This document shows, one piece after another, positions 34,755-46,497 of a stretch of DNA of 64,000 nt. Under the pieces are notes generated by a model. The model worked only from the letters and a program-made list of their open reading frames with translations. It was not told the DNA's origin and made no database searches. Each line of letters begins with the position of its first letter. Position 1 is the stretch's first letter. The stretch is taken from assembly GCF_918797505.1 (NCBI RefSeq), contig NC_092796.1:61162851-61226850 (forward strand), in the 5' to 3' direction. The DNA is from Bemisia tabaci. Lineage: Eukaryota; Arthropoda; Insecta; Hemiptera; Aleyrodidae. Both the position numbers and the translations under genes were made by a program.

Positions 34755-37700
34755 AGTAAAAGGATACTTTTTATAGTGAGAAAAATGTTATCACTGGATC
34801 TCCAGCGTGTGACGGTAGGCGATGTGGGAGGGGGGGGGGGGTTAGATTTTGAGTTCAGTGGAGAGCATGGATTCGAAATTTTTACAGGAAGAAGAACAAG
34901 AAAAAAAGAAGAATATTTTTTAAAAAAACATAATTAATTTGTGACTTTGGTTTGTCAAAGCTATTTTCTACTATTATTATTTTTCATCATTTTTATGCGC
35001 ACAAATGAGGCATCATGTTTATTTTGACGTCTGGTTTTTTTCTTTTTTTTTCTAAATGCCTTTGATAGAGTGTCAAAATTGGAAATTAGAACAACCGTAA
35101 ACGCGTTCATCTGATTGAAGATGATAGAACGGAGGAACGAGTATCTGACCAATGTGACAAACAGCAAATTTATGTATGGCCTAGACGTTGCATGATGCAT
35201 CTTATGGATGCAGCATCAACTGCAAACACAAGTGTGCGAAGAAAATGATAGACTAATCATACAATTTGTCGGCTAGTCCAGCAACCACGGACAACGGCTT
35301 GACACAGTTTTTTTTCTCTGATCAGAGCGTTAATGAGTCTCGTCTTTCCGTTCAGATTACGAGACTCTTCGTGTTATAATTAGAGAGATAATGGAGTGCT
35401 CTCATAGAATGTCATCATCGTACCTATGTTATTGTCACCGTGTTTCGGCATTTGGTTATAAAAAGTTTTACCACCATAAATAATTCTGAACTGAATGAAA
35501 TGATATACTACTCCGAGAGGATTTTAGCAGAAACATACATTTATTTCTTGAATTTCCAAGATTTTCGAAGACCAAAAATGTTACAAAATTACTTCACACA
35601 ATATTCGTGCGATGGTATCAAATATAATATTAAAAAAACAAGAAGAAAAATGTAACATATGATCGTTAAGTCGGAAGTGTGTTTGTGATAGAGCACGTTT
35701 ATTGGGAGATAATCACGCCATTTTGATTACATTTTGCAATGAAGAACTATAACTTCTGGCTCATACATAAAAATACCTAACTACAGAATGAAACTAACTG
35801 CATGTTATCTTTCTCCGAATAAAGGTACATTCTAAATTGTGTGAGGCATTTACGTTTAGTCTAACCGCTGATTTGAAGGCGCGTGAAAAGACGGTTCTGT
35901 TCCGAGGTAAACTATCCTCTAGTATCCAGGCAATGTGTGAAAATTTCACTTTTGGGTACATTCGGTGTCTCTGATAGACATCAACGTCCATCTCATTTTC
36001 CCCTCGACCGTTTATCAACGGATTAAGTCGTCTCCTCATATCAAGAGCTATTCTCATGCATTGCCAATAGGTGCTCAGGACAGGTTCCCCAAAGGTGAGG
36101 GCTGTAGAGTTATGCGCTGGTTAGAAAGGGTTGGAAAATACATGAATAGCCATAGAAAAGATACCGAAGAAGAGGATATTTTCCTTTCCTTGGTTTTGTT
36201 TTCGTTGGCTTTATTCGGATCAAAATTTTACCACTTGGCCGCACTACAAGATATAGCGAGAAATAACAACAGTTCTTGTTCCCATCAATGTCATAACTAT
36301 CCTTAATATAATGTTAGAATTTGCACAAACAGCTATATATCCATTTTTGCGGTACCTGCGATTTAGCAGATGACTTGAAATATTTTAAAAAAGTATTTAT
36401 AGTCGTTATTTGTCGAGAATAATGAGTTATGGGTGAGTCGACATTATTTTATGAAACGGTCTTGTACTCCCTCTACCTCAGCAGATGTAGAATGACCCTG
36501 TCAGCAAATGGAACACTAACAGTCTCAGGTACGGCACAATAATTGGCCATTATACATTTATATTTATCATCCCAATATCATTGCATCCCAGTCATGTTTG
36601 CAAAGCAAACTGTCTCCAGAGGGTTCTCTAAACGTTTAATCCTACATTATTGACTGTCTCTGTCTCTGCCGCGCACCTTAAACATTCATAGCTTAAATTT
36701 TTTGATTTCCTCAAAAACAGTTACAAAATTAGGGAGAAATTAACTAAGCTTAGCAATCGGACAAGCTATTGGATTAAGCTGAGCCTAAATATGTTGTATT
36801 ACCAAAAATACAGTTAGAAGCAGATACATGTAAAGAAAAAAAGTAGAAAATTACCAATTACAGAAAGAAATGCTCATGCCGCGGACTAGCTTAAAGTACA
36901 GAAGATTCGAAAATCACAAGTTGGTAATCATAAACTGAGTAGAATTATCTGGTCAAGGAATGACGTTGTTTTTTTATTCTATTGATGAAATCTCATTCAT
37001 GGTCTGGATTATTGAAAATACAATTGAAGAATATGTAATTACTACTTAAGTTGTTTTCCAGTAACGATGCTATGCAACAAGGAATTTTCAGTCCGCTATC
37101 GCTATCGGGCACTGCTGTTTGGTGGGTGGTTTTAATCCTGAATCGATCGACTTGATCACCTTCTCGATTGGAAATCACTTCCGCCACGATTACGAAATAT
37201 CGGAAAAATTTTGAAGCTGATGCTCAAAAATCAATATCTGTCATCAACAATGAACTATAAATATTTAAGACATTCCGTATTCATGAATTTGACGTGCGTG
37301 CGAAGTCATCCTTCCCGAGCAATCTTCCCCTCTAGCGAAAACCGGTTTCATGAAGGTGCTGTAACCAACTGCACGTAAATCCTCTGTTTTTAAGCACGGA
37401 TACAATTTCGTGCATCTTTGAAAATCAAATTTTAGTCGGCTTGCCCATTACAGAAAAATGCTGATTTTTTTTGCAAAAGGAAGAAAATTTCCTCTTAATT
37501 TTAAGATATAAAGGGTATAAAGGTAGGTTTTTTAATGACTGAGAAACGGGAAGCTTGAGAATGAGAGCTAGTAAAAAAAGAACACAAGCGGTAAGTTTTT
37601 TTGAAGATGGATGACAGTTAGGTTTCAAAGTTAGGGAAGTACAGTTGCTTTAATTTTACATAATTTTAGATAATTTCAACAAGTCGTCGCCCGGCTGACA

Positions 37701-38021
37701 TAAGGGCAAAACTGCACGGCGAAATGAGCCGTGAAAATGATTGAACCGTATGGACGATGGGATTCATAGCGAACTGTAGTTACGCCCTTTTGCCAGCCAA
37801 AATACGAAGTGATGCATTAAATTAAAGAGGCAGAGGAGTATTTTTTTTGAAAAAAATGATATAATAGCACCAATAAATAGTGATCTCTAAGCCGCATCGA
37901 AAACGATTGATAGATTTCGCAAAAATTGACTTTTGGGGGTCTAAGTAGGAATTTACCCCCTCAAATTTTCAAATTTTCAAAAACTGAATAAAAGTGACAA
38001 AAAGATTCAATCCAAAGCCTT
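34755..38021. other. No supported gene
   Basis: A 113-codon plus frame (35965-36306) overlaps an 87-codon minus frame (35794-36057), and neither has a known domain. A G-run is near 34830. TTTTGATTACATTTTGCAAT near 35724 matches the hairpin element at 50888. Confidence 0.45.
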
Positions 38022-38211
38022 CTATGACGTAGTGGTCGTAGTGCTTGCTCTATGATCGAGAGGTCCCGGGTTCGATTCCCGGCCGGGTGATCCGAGGTCT
38101 CAAAGAACGGTTACCTGGGGCTGGCTTGATTAAGGACTAAGGGGGATTGAGACTTGAGGGACTGTAAACGTGAGATTATTTCATCAAGGATATTTGAAGT
38201 AAAAAAAAAAT
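38022..38211 (+). mobile_element. tRNA-derived SINE
   Basis: A pol III B box, GGTTCGATTCC, lies at 38069-38079 within a perfect T-arm (CCGGG-TTCGATT-CCCGG). An A-box-like TAGTGGTCGTAG lies about 39 bp upstream. The 5' acceptor strand that should pair with CCGGGTG is absent, so it is not a working tRNA gene. An unrelated body of about 110 bp follows and ends in an A-run at 38200-38209, the usual SINE layout. No clear target duplication was found. Confidence 0.7.
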
Positions 38212-39726
38212 GAAGAAATGAGAATATCATAATATTGACTTTTTCTGAATTGACTGTGTGCCCCCAAATAATTTCTTGAGTTACGCCATTACCACACCAC
38301 GTCATCGTTTCTTGTAAGAGGATTGAGTCTGTATAAGTAATGAAGGATTTGCATACTTGCGGCCTACAAACTACTTGTCTTCTAAGTAACCGAAAATATT
38401 TTAGCAGCAATATTCTATCATACGTAAATTAAAGCCAAAAACGGGCCTTTTATATATGTTCAAGTCCTAACATCAAGGATAAAGGTCACACGACTGATCA
38501 GACAGCAATACCTTCAAAAACAATTCGGCGTTTATTCATTATTTATGGCAATACCTACGTCGATCAATAAATATTTGTTTCTCTGCATGCCTACGGCCTC
38601 AGCAGATGAGCTTGCAGAACTCCGGAAGGGTCCACGACCCAAGGTTTTCGGCTTAGACCGGATTCATCTGCCTCATCGATGATTTTTTTTCAGAAGTCGA
38701 AGAACAAATTTTTACACCGTAGCTGGGCCCCTCGTGCTATTGATTTTTCCCTTGTAAAATCTAAAATAAAAATTTTAAGAAAAGTCATCGCAATAAACGC
38801 TGTATTGAATCAATAAAACATTGCATACATTTGATCGTTTGATTCGTTGATCCGACACAAATTTTGAGCTGTATGTGAGACTAAAGAAAGTTTTAGGATT
38901 TTTTTTTCCTGGTGATGAAATGATAAATTATAGTGTTTCTCTAACAAGAAAAACCTGATAAAACCTAGATAAATAGTAGAGAAAATATGAAAATCAGATA
39001 CGCGACCGATTATACGAGAAATGAGACGCCCATCGCTAAAGTTGTCCTCGGGCAACTTTAGATCGGCTGAGTTGATTTTGGAAAAGGTGTTGAAATTGGA
39101 TTTTGAGGTTGTGTATAGTGTCCCCATCACTAAGCCAAGAGCGGTGCAGTGTATTTTGTTGTCAACGCAAGGTTGGAATTTGCATCGGAAGCTGGCAATT
39201 TTGTGTCCTGAACCAGGTAGATGAGAATTTTAATCATCTGTGTCGTAAAATTCATTTTTTAAACGGTAACCACTAGGTTTGTATGAAATGTTTGGCCTTT
39301 TTTTTGTCCCGACATGATGTTAGAACAGTCCTCTGCCCTGCTTTGCCTCTAATAACCCAATTTTGAGTTGCTGTTGCAAACAATGGTCTCTTTTCCCTCG
39401 AAGAAACATAAGAATGAAAATAGTCGGAAGTTTTCCGCAATTTTCGGCAAAACGCCGATGAGGGGATTTGACCCTAGAGATTGTAGCGTAGGATCAAAAC
39501 AAATTGGAGCAGTCAAACGAATACTTTGAACTCGGATTAATTTTTCGAGCTTACAGACTTAACATCGATTTTGAGCATGTTGTTGTTTCACGTTTGCAGA
39601 TGGTTTTCGATCAATCCAAACAAATGTAGTTAAATTGCGCTCCACGGTCGTCCTCATAGGTGCGCTCGAAAATTAATCGTAAAAATACGCGTTGCAATTT
39701 AAAATCATGAAATTTTGTCGTGAGAA
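38212..39726. other. No supported gene
   Basis: Short frames on both strands around 38810-39224, without motifs or splice logic. Confidence 0.5.
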
Positions 39727-39734
39727 GACTCACC

Positions 39735-39894
39735 CATTAGTGGGTCCAGCAAATTGGCAGCATTAATTTTTCTCCATTTAAACCCATGGAAATGTATCAA
39801 TTCTTGTAGGGGCAAGGTGCTTTTACAAGAATCGATTAAACATAGGTTTAAATGGAGGAAATCCGGTGTTGCCAAATATCTGGATCCGCCTGTG
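39735..39894. mobile_element. hAT-type MITE, family D, copy 2
   Basis: The element starts CATTAGTGGGTCCAGC and ends CTGGATCCGCCTGTG. The octamer GACTCACC is present, exactly repeated, on both sides (39727-39734 and 39895-39902). The interior carries CTCCATTTAAACCCATGG and AATCGATTAAACATAGG. An exact 8-bp duplication supports hAT-class insertion. The 86-codon frame at 39754-40014 runs through it and is not a gene. Confidence 0.92.
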
Positions 39895-39902
39895 GACTCA
39901 CC

Positions 39903-41407
39903 GGAAACAAAGCTTCCGCTATATTGCCAATACGGATGCTGCCCTTTAAACCGAGCAATTTTGCTAGCGCTAGTGCTGATGCTGGTGGATCATACTCAAA
40001 TTCCTCTCGTGTAAACCTTCAATAATGATTTGATCGTAAATTTTAATCTGTGACAGCTTAAGCCATGAGCGTACAACCTGCAGCTCGTCTACGAAATAGC
40101 TGGCATGAATCTATTCGGACAAGGTCTATGAGACACTTTCATGGGTCCACTCCTCGTTCCAGTTAACCGAGTGAACATATTTTGTCATTTTTTTTTCTTC
40201 CGACAGATGGATACGAGGAATAATTCCGCTGACGCCAAATCCACCTTCAAGGTTTTGGGCAAAGCCGCACTTGGGTCTGTTTACGCGCCGCACGCTGATT
40301 TTCCCAGAGTTCATAGCTAGTTAAACGAGGCGAGGGCAGCTTCACAAAAGATGTCCAAGGCAAAAAAGTTGCGTGACGCATAGAAGCTCGACTCCATTGA
40401 GGATACACCTTACGCGACACCGTGGCAAAATCGCCGTAAATAAGGTGTAACGTAACGATGCGACGATGAAACAACGACAAAAACTCTTCTTAGAACACCA
40501 TCTCCGATATTCTCCTCTTACTTTTCCTCTTTTTTACCAACTTTTCCACGGCAGGTTTTACGCTATTCGCGCGTCACCGACAGTGAGCTTGAAATATTGC
40601 CGCCGAAGATCATTATTTTTTTCGCTAGTTTTTACGTCACTCTGTAGCCACGTCAAACAGATCTCCCAAAAAAACGCTAAGGAGATACTAGCAGTCATGT
40701 AGTCAAGCAGTCTCTTCCTTAATTGAGAATGTTTTTATAGCCTTCCAAGTGGAAGGAGCAAGCGCCAAAATTTGTAGCGGCTATATTTGTAGCGGTGGTA
40801 GAATATGTGTATGTACATATAGTATCGATTTTGTAAAATTTTCAATCGGGGGTATGTTTTGAAGAGAATGTACAGGTAATCATCGCATTATCCTTCCACA
40901 AAGCTTTGAGAGTTATTATACTCTTGGTTAAAATACCTGCAAATGCACTACACTAAAGAGGAAGGAACCAGGACAAATTTCTCGTAAAAAACGGGTTACG
41001 GATAATTTTGAACCAAGCCGCAAAGTTTGCTCCCTCAAAAATTCAAAGTCAAATTATAGTATTTTAAATGCGAAAATAAGTATCGAATTTTATTTCTGAT
41101 ATTAGGCTTCCTGCTGGACGAATAAACACTTATTTTCCCGGTTCAAGCTTGTAATATGATTTACAATTAGTATCTTGCTCCTGACAAACTTGATCATTAT
41201 ATTGTGTGGTAAGTTATGATCTATGGATGCAAACCTCTAAGTTGATTGCGGTATCAAAAAAGGTTTGATGCAGCTCCTGCATCTTCATTTTAGATATCAT
41301 GATAATGGTGAGCACTTATCAAAGTGCCTCTGATTCTTAGGGTTCACCATGGGAACATGCTCGTCGCAAGATAGTAGAGGCACATGCTACTACTATGAGT
41401 ACAAGGA
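39903..41407. other. No supported gene
   Basis: Short frames around 40126-40702 only. No repeat pair recognised. Confidence 0.5.
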
Positions 41408-41470
41408 AACGCAAAGTGCCTTCAATTTTTGCCATGCAACACGCACAGTCATCCAGCACGAATAGTTGCA
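41408..41470 (+). repeat. Fragment of the 7433/22755 repeat
   Basis: GTGCCTTCAATTTTTGCCAT, ACACGCACAGTCATCC and AGCACGAATAGTTGCAT correspond to the core block of the piggyBac-like repeat. Confidence 0.5.
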
Positions 41471-41804
41471 TTCAAAACTTCCATTTCACGCGTTTAATCG
41501 TTGTTTCTCGCTCGAAGAAACGTACGTAGTCCGTGCAGTTTCAGTCCAGACACGAAGTTTATATTTTTTCAAGAGAGAACCATCGTACACATTTTCTTAA
41601 AAGTTTTAGAGTATTTTTTTCAATTGTAAAGGAAAATCAGCGACAATTCCGTGGAAACTCATTCGAAAATCCTCCTATAGAAACAAACCTTTCGTAAAAA
41701 AACTAAGCCAACACAGGCAAACTTCCTCATGCTGAGGGCGAATAAATGAGACATATTCTCAAATTTCTCAGATAGTGGGATGTATTTACTTATTTGGAAC
41801 ATCC
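41471..41804. other. No feature seen
   Basis: No gene or repeat recognised. Confidence 0.5.
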
Positions 41805-41809
41805 CGTCG

Positions 41810-42029
41810 CACGGTGGATCGAGTCAATAGGAGGTCGGACAAAATTTGGAAACTTTAAACGCTTATAACTCCGTTTATACAAGAATTTGAAGTTACCATT
41901 GGTTTCCTAGTGAAATTTTCTACTACGTGCACCCCTTGAAATTTAAAATGGGACAAAATAAACATCAAAATTTGCAATTTCAGCCAAAATTTTCATGTCC
42001 GACCGCTTTAATTGACTCGATCCACTGTG
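41810..42029 (-). mobile_element. Transib-like MITE, copy 1
   Basis: The ends are CACGGTGGATCGAGTCAAT and ATTGACTCGATCCACTGTG. The pentamer CGTCG lies directly outside both ends (41805-41809, 42030-42034). Its interior (CTTATAACTCCGTTTATACA) is inverted relative to the copy at 59021-59255. CACAGTG-type termini with a GC-rich 5-bp target duplication are the hallmarks of the Transib superfamily. Non-coding. Confidence 0.8.
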
Positions 42030-42034
42030 CGTCG

Positions 42035-42511
42035 TTAGAATCAGGGGAAATCTCCGAGTTTCCATCAAAGATAGATTTATCGACTAAGACATTTGATAAA
42101 ATGCCTATCTGGACCGTTAGCCTGGCACACTGACACAGACCCATTTTAAAAGCGTTAAGTTATCGGTGGGTACATTTTGCAACGCTGGAATTCATCGGAG
42201 GTGTAGGAATGATGGTTGCGATGTGTTGCAAGGAAATTGAAGACCACCATCAGGGGCATCGGCATGTGCACCAACGATGCCTCTTTCTGTTCGATCGCGC
42301 TAAGCAAAACAGGAATATCTCCAGTGCAATCCCTAATGCACATTTGCCCTTTTTTCTAACTATGGTAATGTTGGATAAAAATCGAAAACCAAGCTGTGGA
42401 TTTTCAACGTGTTGGACGGATCCAAGATAAATCAATACCAAAAGATGCGTTCAACTGATTGTCCCGAGCTTCTCGCGGTCTGCTGGGCACATTTCAGAAA
42501 TCTCTGCGTTG
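42035..42511. other. No supported gene
   Basis: Overlapping short frames on both strands at 42155-42441, none with a motif. Confidence 0.45.
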
Positions 42512-42770
42512 CTTGCCGCGCCACGGAAGAATGCCGTATGAGCCTTTAGATGTTGCTACATTTCATTTCCAAAAATAAAAATTTTCAGAAAAATGTGCAA
42601 AAATTTCATTCATATTTTTCAGAGAATTTTATTCACATTTTAATCAGATGTTTGTGAATTTTTTTGCGAGGTATACTTAGCTCTCCTCATAACTGAATGT
42701 CTATATTCGGGAAAATTTTGTCAAAATTCAAATTTTCATACGGCGTTTTACAATGGTGCGCCATAACAGT
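42512..42770. mobile_element. MITE, family B, copy 3
   Basis: The left end CTTGCCGCGCCACGGAAGAA continues to TGCCGTATGAGCC. The right end has CATACGGCGTTTTACAATGG then GCGCCATAACAGT. AT-rich interior with no coding capacity. Confidence 0.65.
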
Positions 42771-43566
42771 GGTGTTTTCGCCATGAGGAGGTAATTTTTC
42801 ATAGTGGTAAAATTATCACTTACTGTTGAAAATACTACTTTTATTGGTTTTGACGACTGATAATGGTAAGTTCGTATGGATTTCTACCAAGACATTAATT
42901 TTACTTACAGTAGTTTTCTTTGTAGAGAGTGGAACACAAAAGCCACCGTCTTGATTAATATGCTAAACAGAAGATACCTCTCCTCCCAGAGGGTGCGTAA
43001 GTTTATTTGGCTTGAATTTTAAAGAGTTCGAAGAAAATCACTTTGACGAATAATACATTGTACGAGTAATACATTGAAACTAATGAAATGGAAGGGAATT
43101 CATCGTGAAAGGTAAACAATTGGAAAGAACTGATCTTTTTTTGCCGTGATTCCACAATTAGTTTCGATCCCTTTGACCACATTGCATCAGACTCTCGTAT
43201 CCCTATACTTAACATCTTCATCCAAGACAAAACAACTTTAAGATTGTAAATTTTTCCAAAGAAAAAGTTTGTAATATGCAACTTTCTGATATTGTAGTGA
43301 ATAACGAAGTACCTTGTATACTCAAACATTCCAGTATCAAACGAACGTCAAACTTTAAAAGGTCACGTGACGAAGGGCAAGTTGAGAAGTTTTAAATCAA
43401 AATAATAATTTTATCTCATAGCACTAGACACCTTTCAAGAAAAGGTCAGTCCAAGTTTGATGCTGTTTGTACAATATTGTTGGGATTATGTTAATTTTTA
43501 CTCTGACGAAGGAGCAAAAAGGGACCAAAACCTGTCGTGTTTCGGCACGGTTGTGACAGTGCCACA
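42771..43566. other. No supported gene
   Basis: A 108-codon minus frame at 43003-43329 has no recognisable domain. A GCGTAAGTTTATTTGGC motif near 42996 resembles the arm of the 4062-4195 element. Confidence 0.45.
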
Positions 43567-43972
43567 AAATTGAGGCACTGGATGCGAAAAGGGCACTTCT
43601 CGATTGCGGTGTTTCAGAATCCATGTTGCTAATTAATCATTTGGAGAAGGCTTTAATGAGTGATTTTTGAAAGAATATTCAGTGACATTTTTAGTGAAAT
43701 CTATGCATTCACTTTCCAGTGGCGTGGCGTGAATTGCGATTTATCGATTGTTATACCATTTAAACCTATGAAAAAAGATCGATTATCAGGGTGTTCGCAG
43801 CGAACACCTTAGTAATCGATTATTTACCATAGCTTCAAATGGCGAGATATCGATAATCGATTATTCACGCCACGCCACTGTCACTTTCCTTACGATGAAT
43901 ATGAAATATTAGAGGAGACTCTGAAACACTGCAACCAAGAAGTGCCCTTTCCGCATCCAGTGCCTCAATTTC
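43567..43972. mobile_element. MITE interrupted by another MITE
   Basis: The arm AATTGAGGCACTGGATGCG...GGGCACTTCTCGATTGCGG at 43567-43620 is repeated inverted at 43918-43972. The block TTGCGGTGTTTCAGAAT links it to family C. A 164-bp hAT-type MITE (43717-43880) sits inside it. Without that insertion the host is about 240 bp, similar to other family C copies. Confidence 0.8.
43717..43880. mobile_element. hAT-type MITE, family F, copy 1 (nested)
   Basis: The ends are CAGTGGCGTGGCGTGAAT and ATTCACGCCACGCCACTG. TCACTTTC is exactly duplicated on both sides (43709-43716, 43881-43888). The centre is the palindrome GGTGTTCGCAGCGAACACC, and the arms hold CCATTTAAACCTATG and ATCGATTA. An exact 8-bp duplication supports hAT. 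Confidence 0.92.
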
Positions 43973-45442
43973 ATTGGACTTGAACTTTAATGCAAGTCTG
44001 AGAGACCTCAGCTTAGTAAAGATGAAAACAGACTCTTAGCACTGTAAACTTTTAAAAAATACTATGAAGCACAAATGTAGATTCACAAGAGTCTAAAAAA
44101 ATTGGAAAAATACCTTGTAGAATTTGAAGCATAGCAGTGATGTAGCAGGAACAGACATTATTTTCTCAGATTTTATATCATTTTATTAGACAGCCACCTT
44201 TAAAATGATGCTGCATAAGGCACTTTAAGCGGCTTGAGAGCAGTAATCGTTGCTTGCTTGTGGTTAGCCGTCGTTTTGTTTCTGCAACATTCGTGCAACA
44301 ATTATAGATGTCTTGGAGCAGTGGCTCGCGTTCCAACTAATTCGCCTTCAAAAGTCGTGCATGCAATTTGAGCGACTTGAGAGCAGTAATAGTTGCCTCC
44401 TGCGAATTTGACCACCTTCCAAACGTTTATTGGATTTCCGCATCATTCACGGATCCATGAAACTCTTGAATATTTCAAAGATTTGCAATTTACGCGTTGC
44501 CTTCCATAAAATTTCGCCAGTAACACGATCAAACTGCTGGTGTTCCCTGAAATGAACTCGAAATTTCAAGGAAAGCTTCCGAAGTCGAAGTCGTAATGGA
44601 AGGGATCTATCACGCCACGCTGAGAGTCCACCGCTATATCTTGTCAAACTCTCCAGAGATAGCACTCCGCACCAATGAGGAGTAAATGCATTCGCAGGGT
44701 TGTCACTTTGTTTTGATACTAATAGCTGAAAACACGGCTACCCTCGCATATGTGCATGGAGAATTTGATCAGATACAGGGGTGGACTTTCAGCGAAGCAT
44801 GGGAGATCGCCTCCATTACGACTTAAGGTAGGGAGATTTTTTTGAGCTTTTTATTTATTTTTGGTAAAGCCAGTGGTACCATCGTGTTCGTCGCAAAATG
44901 TTTAGTACTTAAATCGTAAAACCTTGACGTATGCAAGAGCTCCGTTCTATTTCCTCCAAATTTTCAATCAAAAAGGTAAGCAAAGCATTGCAAAGACTGT
45001 CTCCACCTACCGGTTCCTTTCAAGGATTCTCCTGCTTCTGCATTTACTCGAAAATGACTTCGGGTGCTTTTTCAATCTTTTCCCTCCTTTATCTCTTCTC
45101 CCACCCTTATCAGGTACCTCTTAAAGACCTTTCTCAGGTCAAACAAACCCCCTTCTTCCTCTAGTATATCCGGACAAAAATGAGAAATACTTGAGATTAA
45201 GCAATTTAATCAATCTTCAATGTTGAACAATGAACATTTTCCTTCATTCACTTATGATTTACTAGACCATGATTGAATATTTGCCAGAAATCCTCTCTTA
45301 CAAAGAAATGCAGTTTTAGCTGATTAGTTGAGCGAAAAGAGTGAAAGAGTTACTGAAACTGGATGTCAGGTTTGAATTTTGACTTTCCCTCCTTCCTTCA
45401 GTTTTGAGGCACATATAAGGCGCCCCTGGACCTCCTTCCTCC
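43973..45442. other. No gene; one short direct repeat
   Basis: CTTGAGAGCAGTAATCGTTG near 44233 recurs as CTTGAGAGCAGTAATAGTTG near 44374, a pair about 141 bp apart. Short frames at 44447-44665 and 44924-45164 lack motifs. Confidence 0.45.
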
Positions 45443-46497
45443 CTAGGACCAGGACGTCATTTATGGGCAGTCACCGAAATCGTAGAGCTGATAAAAGGCA
45501 GTGACGTCATTTAATGGACCCGACGACAGGGATTCGACCTAAGTCGATCATGAGCTGCGACTCAGGTAGAGTCAGGGCACTCCCTGATCTATTCTATCCC
45601 TGAAATCCTGACGTCATTAATTACAGACGGTCCCTGAAATCCTAGAATTGATTAAAGGCAGTGAAGTCACATAATTGACCCGATGATAGGAAATCGACCT
45701 GGGTCGACCATGGTCTCTGACTCGAATGGAATCGGACGAGAAGCACGCGGCGCCTCATGACCTTCTCCTTTTCTTGAGACTCAGACGTCATTCGTCATTA
45801 CACTAGACGATGCCTGAAATCCTAGAAGTGACGTCACCAAGTGTACCCGATGATAGTGAATCAACCCGGGTCGACCATGGGCTGCGACTCAGGTGGCTTC
45901 TTGATCATCTCCTTTCCTTAGGACCCCGACGTCATTTATAGACGGTCCCTATATTCCTAAAATTAATAAAAGGCAGTGACGCCACTTGATTGACCTAAAG
46001 ATAGAAAATCTGCCTGGGTCGACCATGGGCCGCGACTCGGACGGGAAGCACGCGGCTCCTCTTGACACTCTTCTTTTCTCAGGACCCTGACGTCGTTTAT
46101 AGACGGTACCTGAAATCCTAGATGTAACGTCACTGAAAAGACCTGATGATAGGGAATCGACCCTGGCCGACCATGGGCTGCGACTCAGGTGGCACCTTGA
46201 CCCTCACCTCTCCTTAGGACCCTGACGTCATTTATAGCATTGGCGGATCCATCAAATTGGCAACCCTGTTATTTCTCCTTTTAAATCTACGGAAATGTAC
46301 AGACTCTTGAAGGGCCAGGTGCTCGGACATGAATCGATTATTTAACATAGGTTTGAATAGAGGAAATCCTACGTTGCCAAATTGCTTGATCTGCCCCTGA
46401 TTTATATATGATGTTTGAAATCCTAGTTATGACGTCACTGAATGGACCTGATGATAGGGAATCGACCCGGGTGGACCACGGACGGCGACTCAGGTGG
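45443..46497. repeat. Diverged tandem array with CRE octamers
   Basis: Six units of about 140-175 bp share, in order, GACGTCATTTATAGACGG, CCTGAAATCCTAGA, GTGACGTCACT, CCCGATGATAGGGAATCGACC and GGGTCGACCATGGGCTGCGAC. The perfect octamer TGACGTCA occurs at 45502, 45609, 45829, 46223 and 46430, with several one-base variants. TGACGTCA is the binding site of CREB/ATF-type bZIP factors. The sixth unit is split by the MITE at 46238-46399. A CpG-rich stretch follows directly. Confidence 0.85.
46238..46399. mobile_element. hAT-type MITE, family D, copy 3
   Basis: Starts CATTGGCGGATCCATC and ends TTGATCTGCCCCTG. The flanking octamers are ATTTATAG and ATTTATAT (7 of 8). It interrupts the sixth unit of the tandem array: the unit text before and after it joins up again once the element and one octamer are removed. 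Length 162 bp. Confidence 0.88.

Noticed and set aside
35794..36306. Opposed frames of 87 and 113 codons
   Set aside because: They overlap on opposite strands, show no recognised motif and have no splice context. I could not support either.
38022..38094. Possible tRNA gene
   Set aside because: The T-arm and B box are perfect, but the 5' strand needed to close the acceptor stem is missing and the anticodon stem has a mismatch. A SINE head explains it better.
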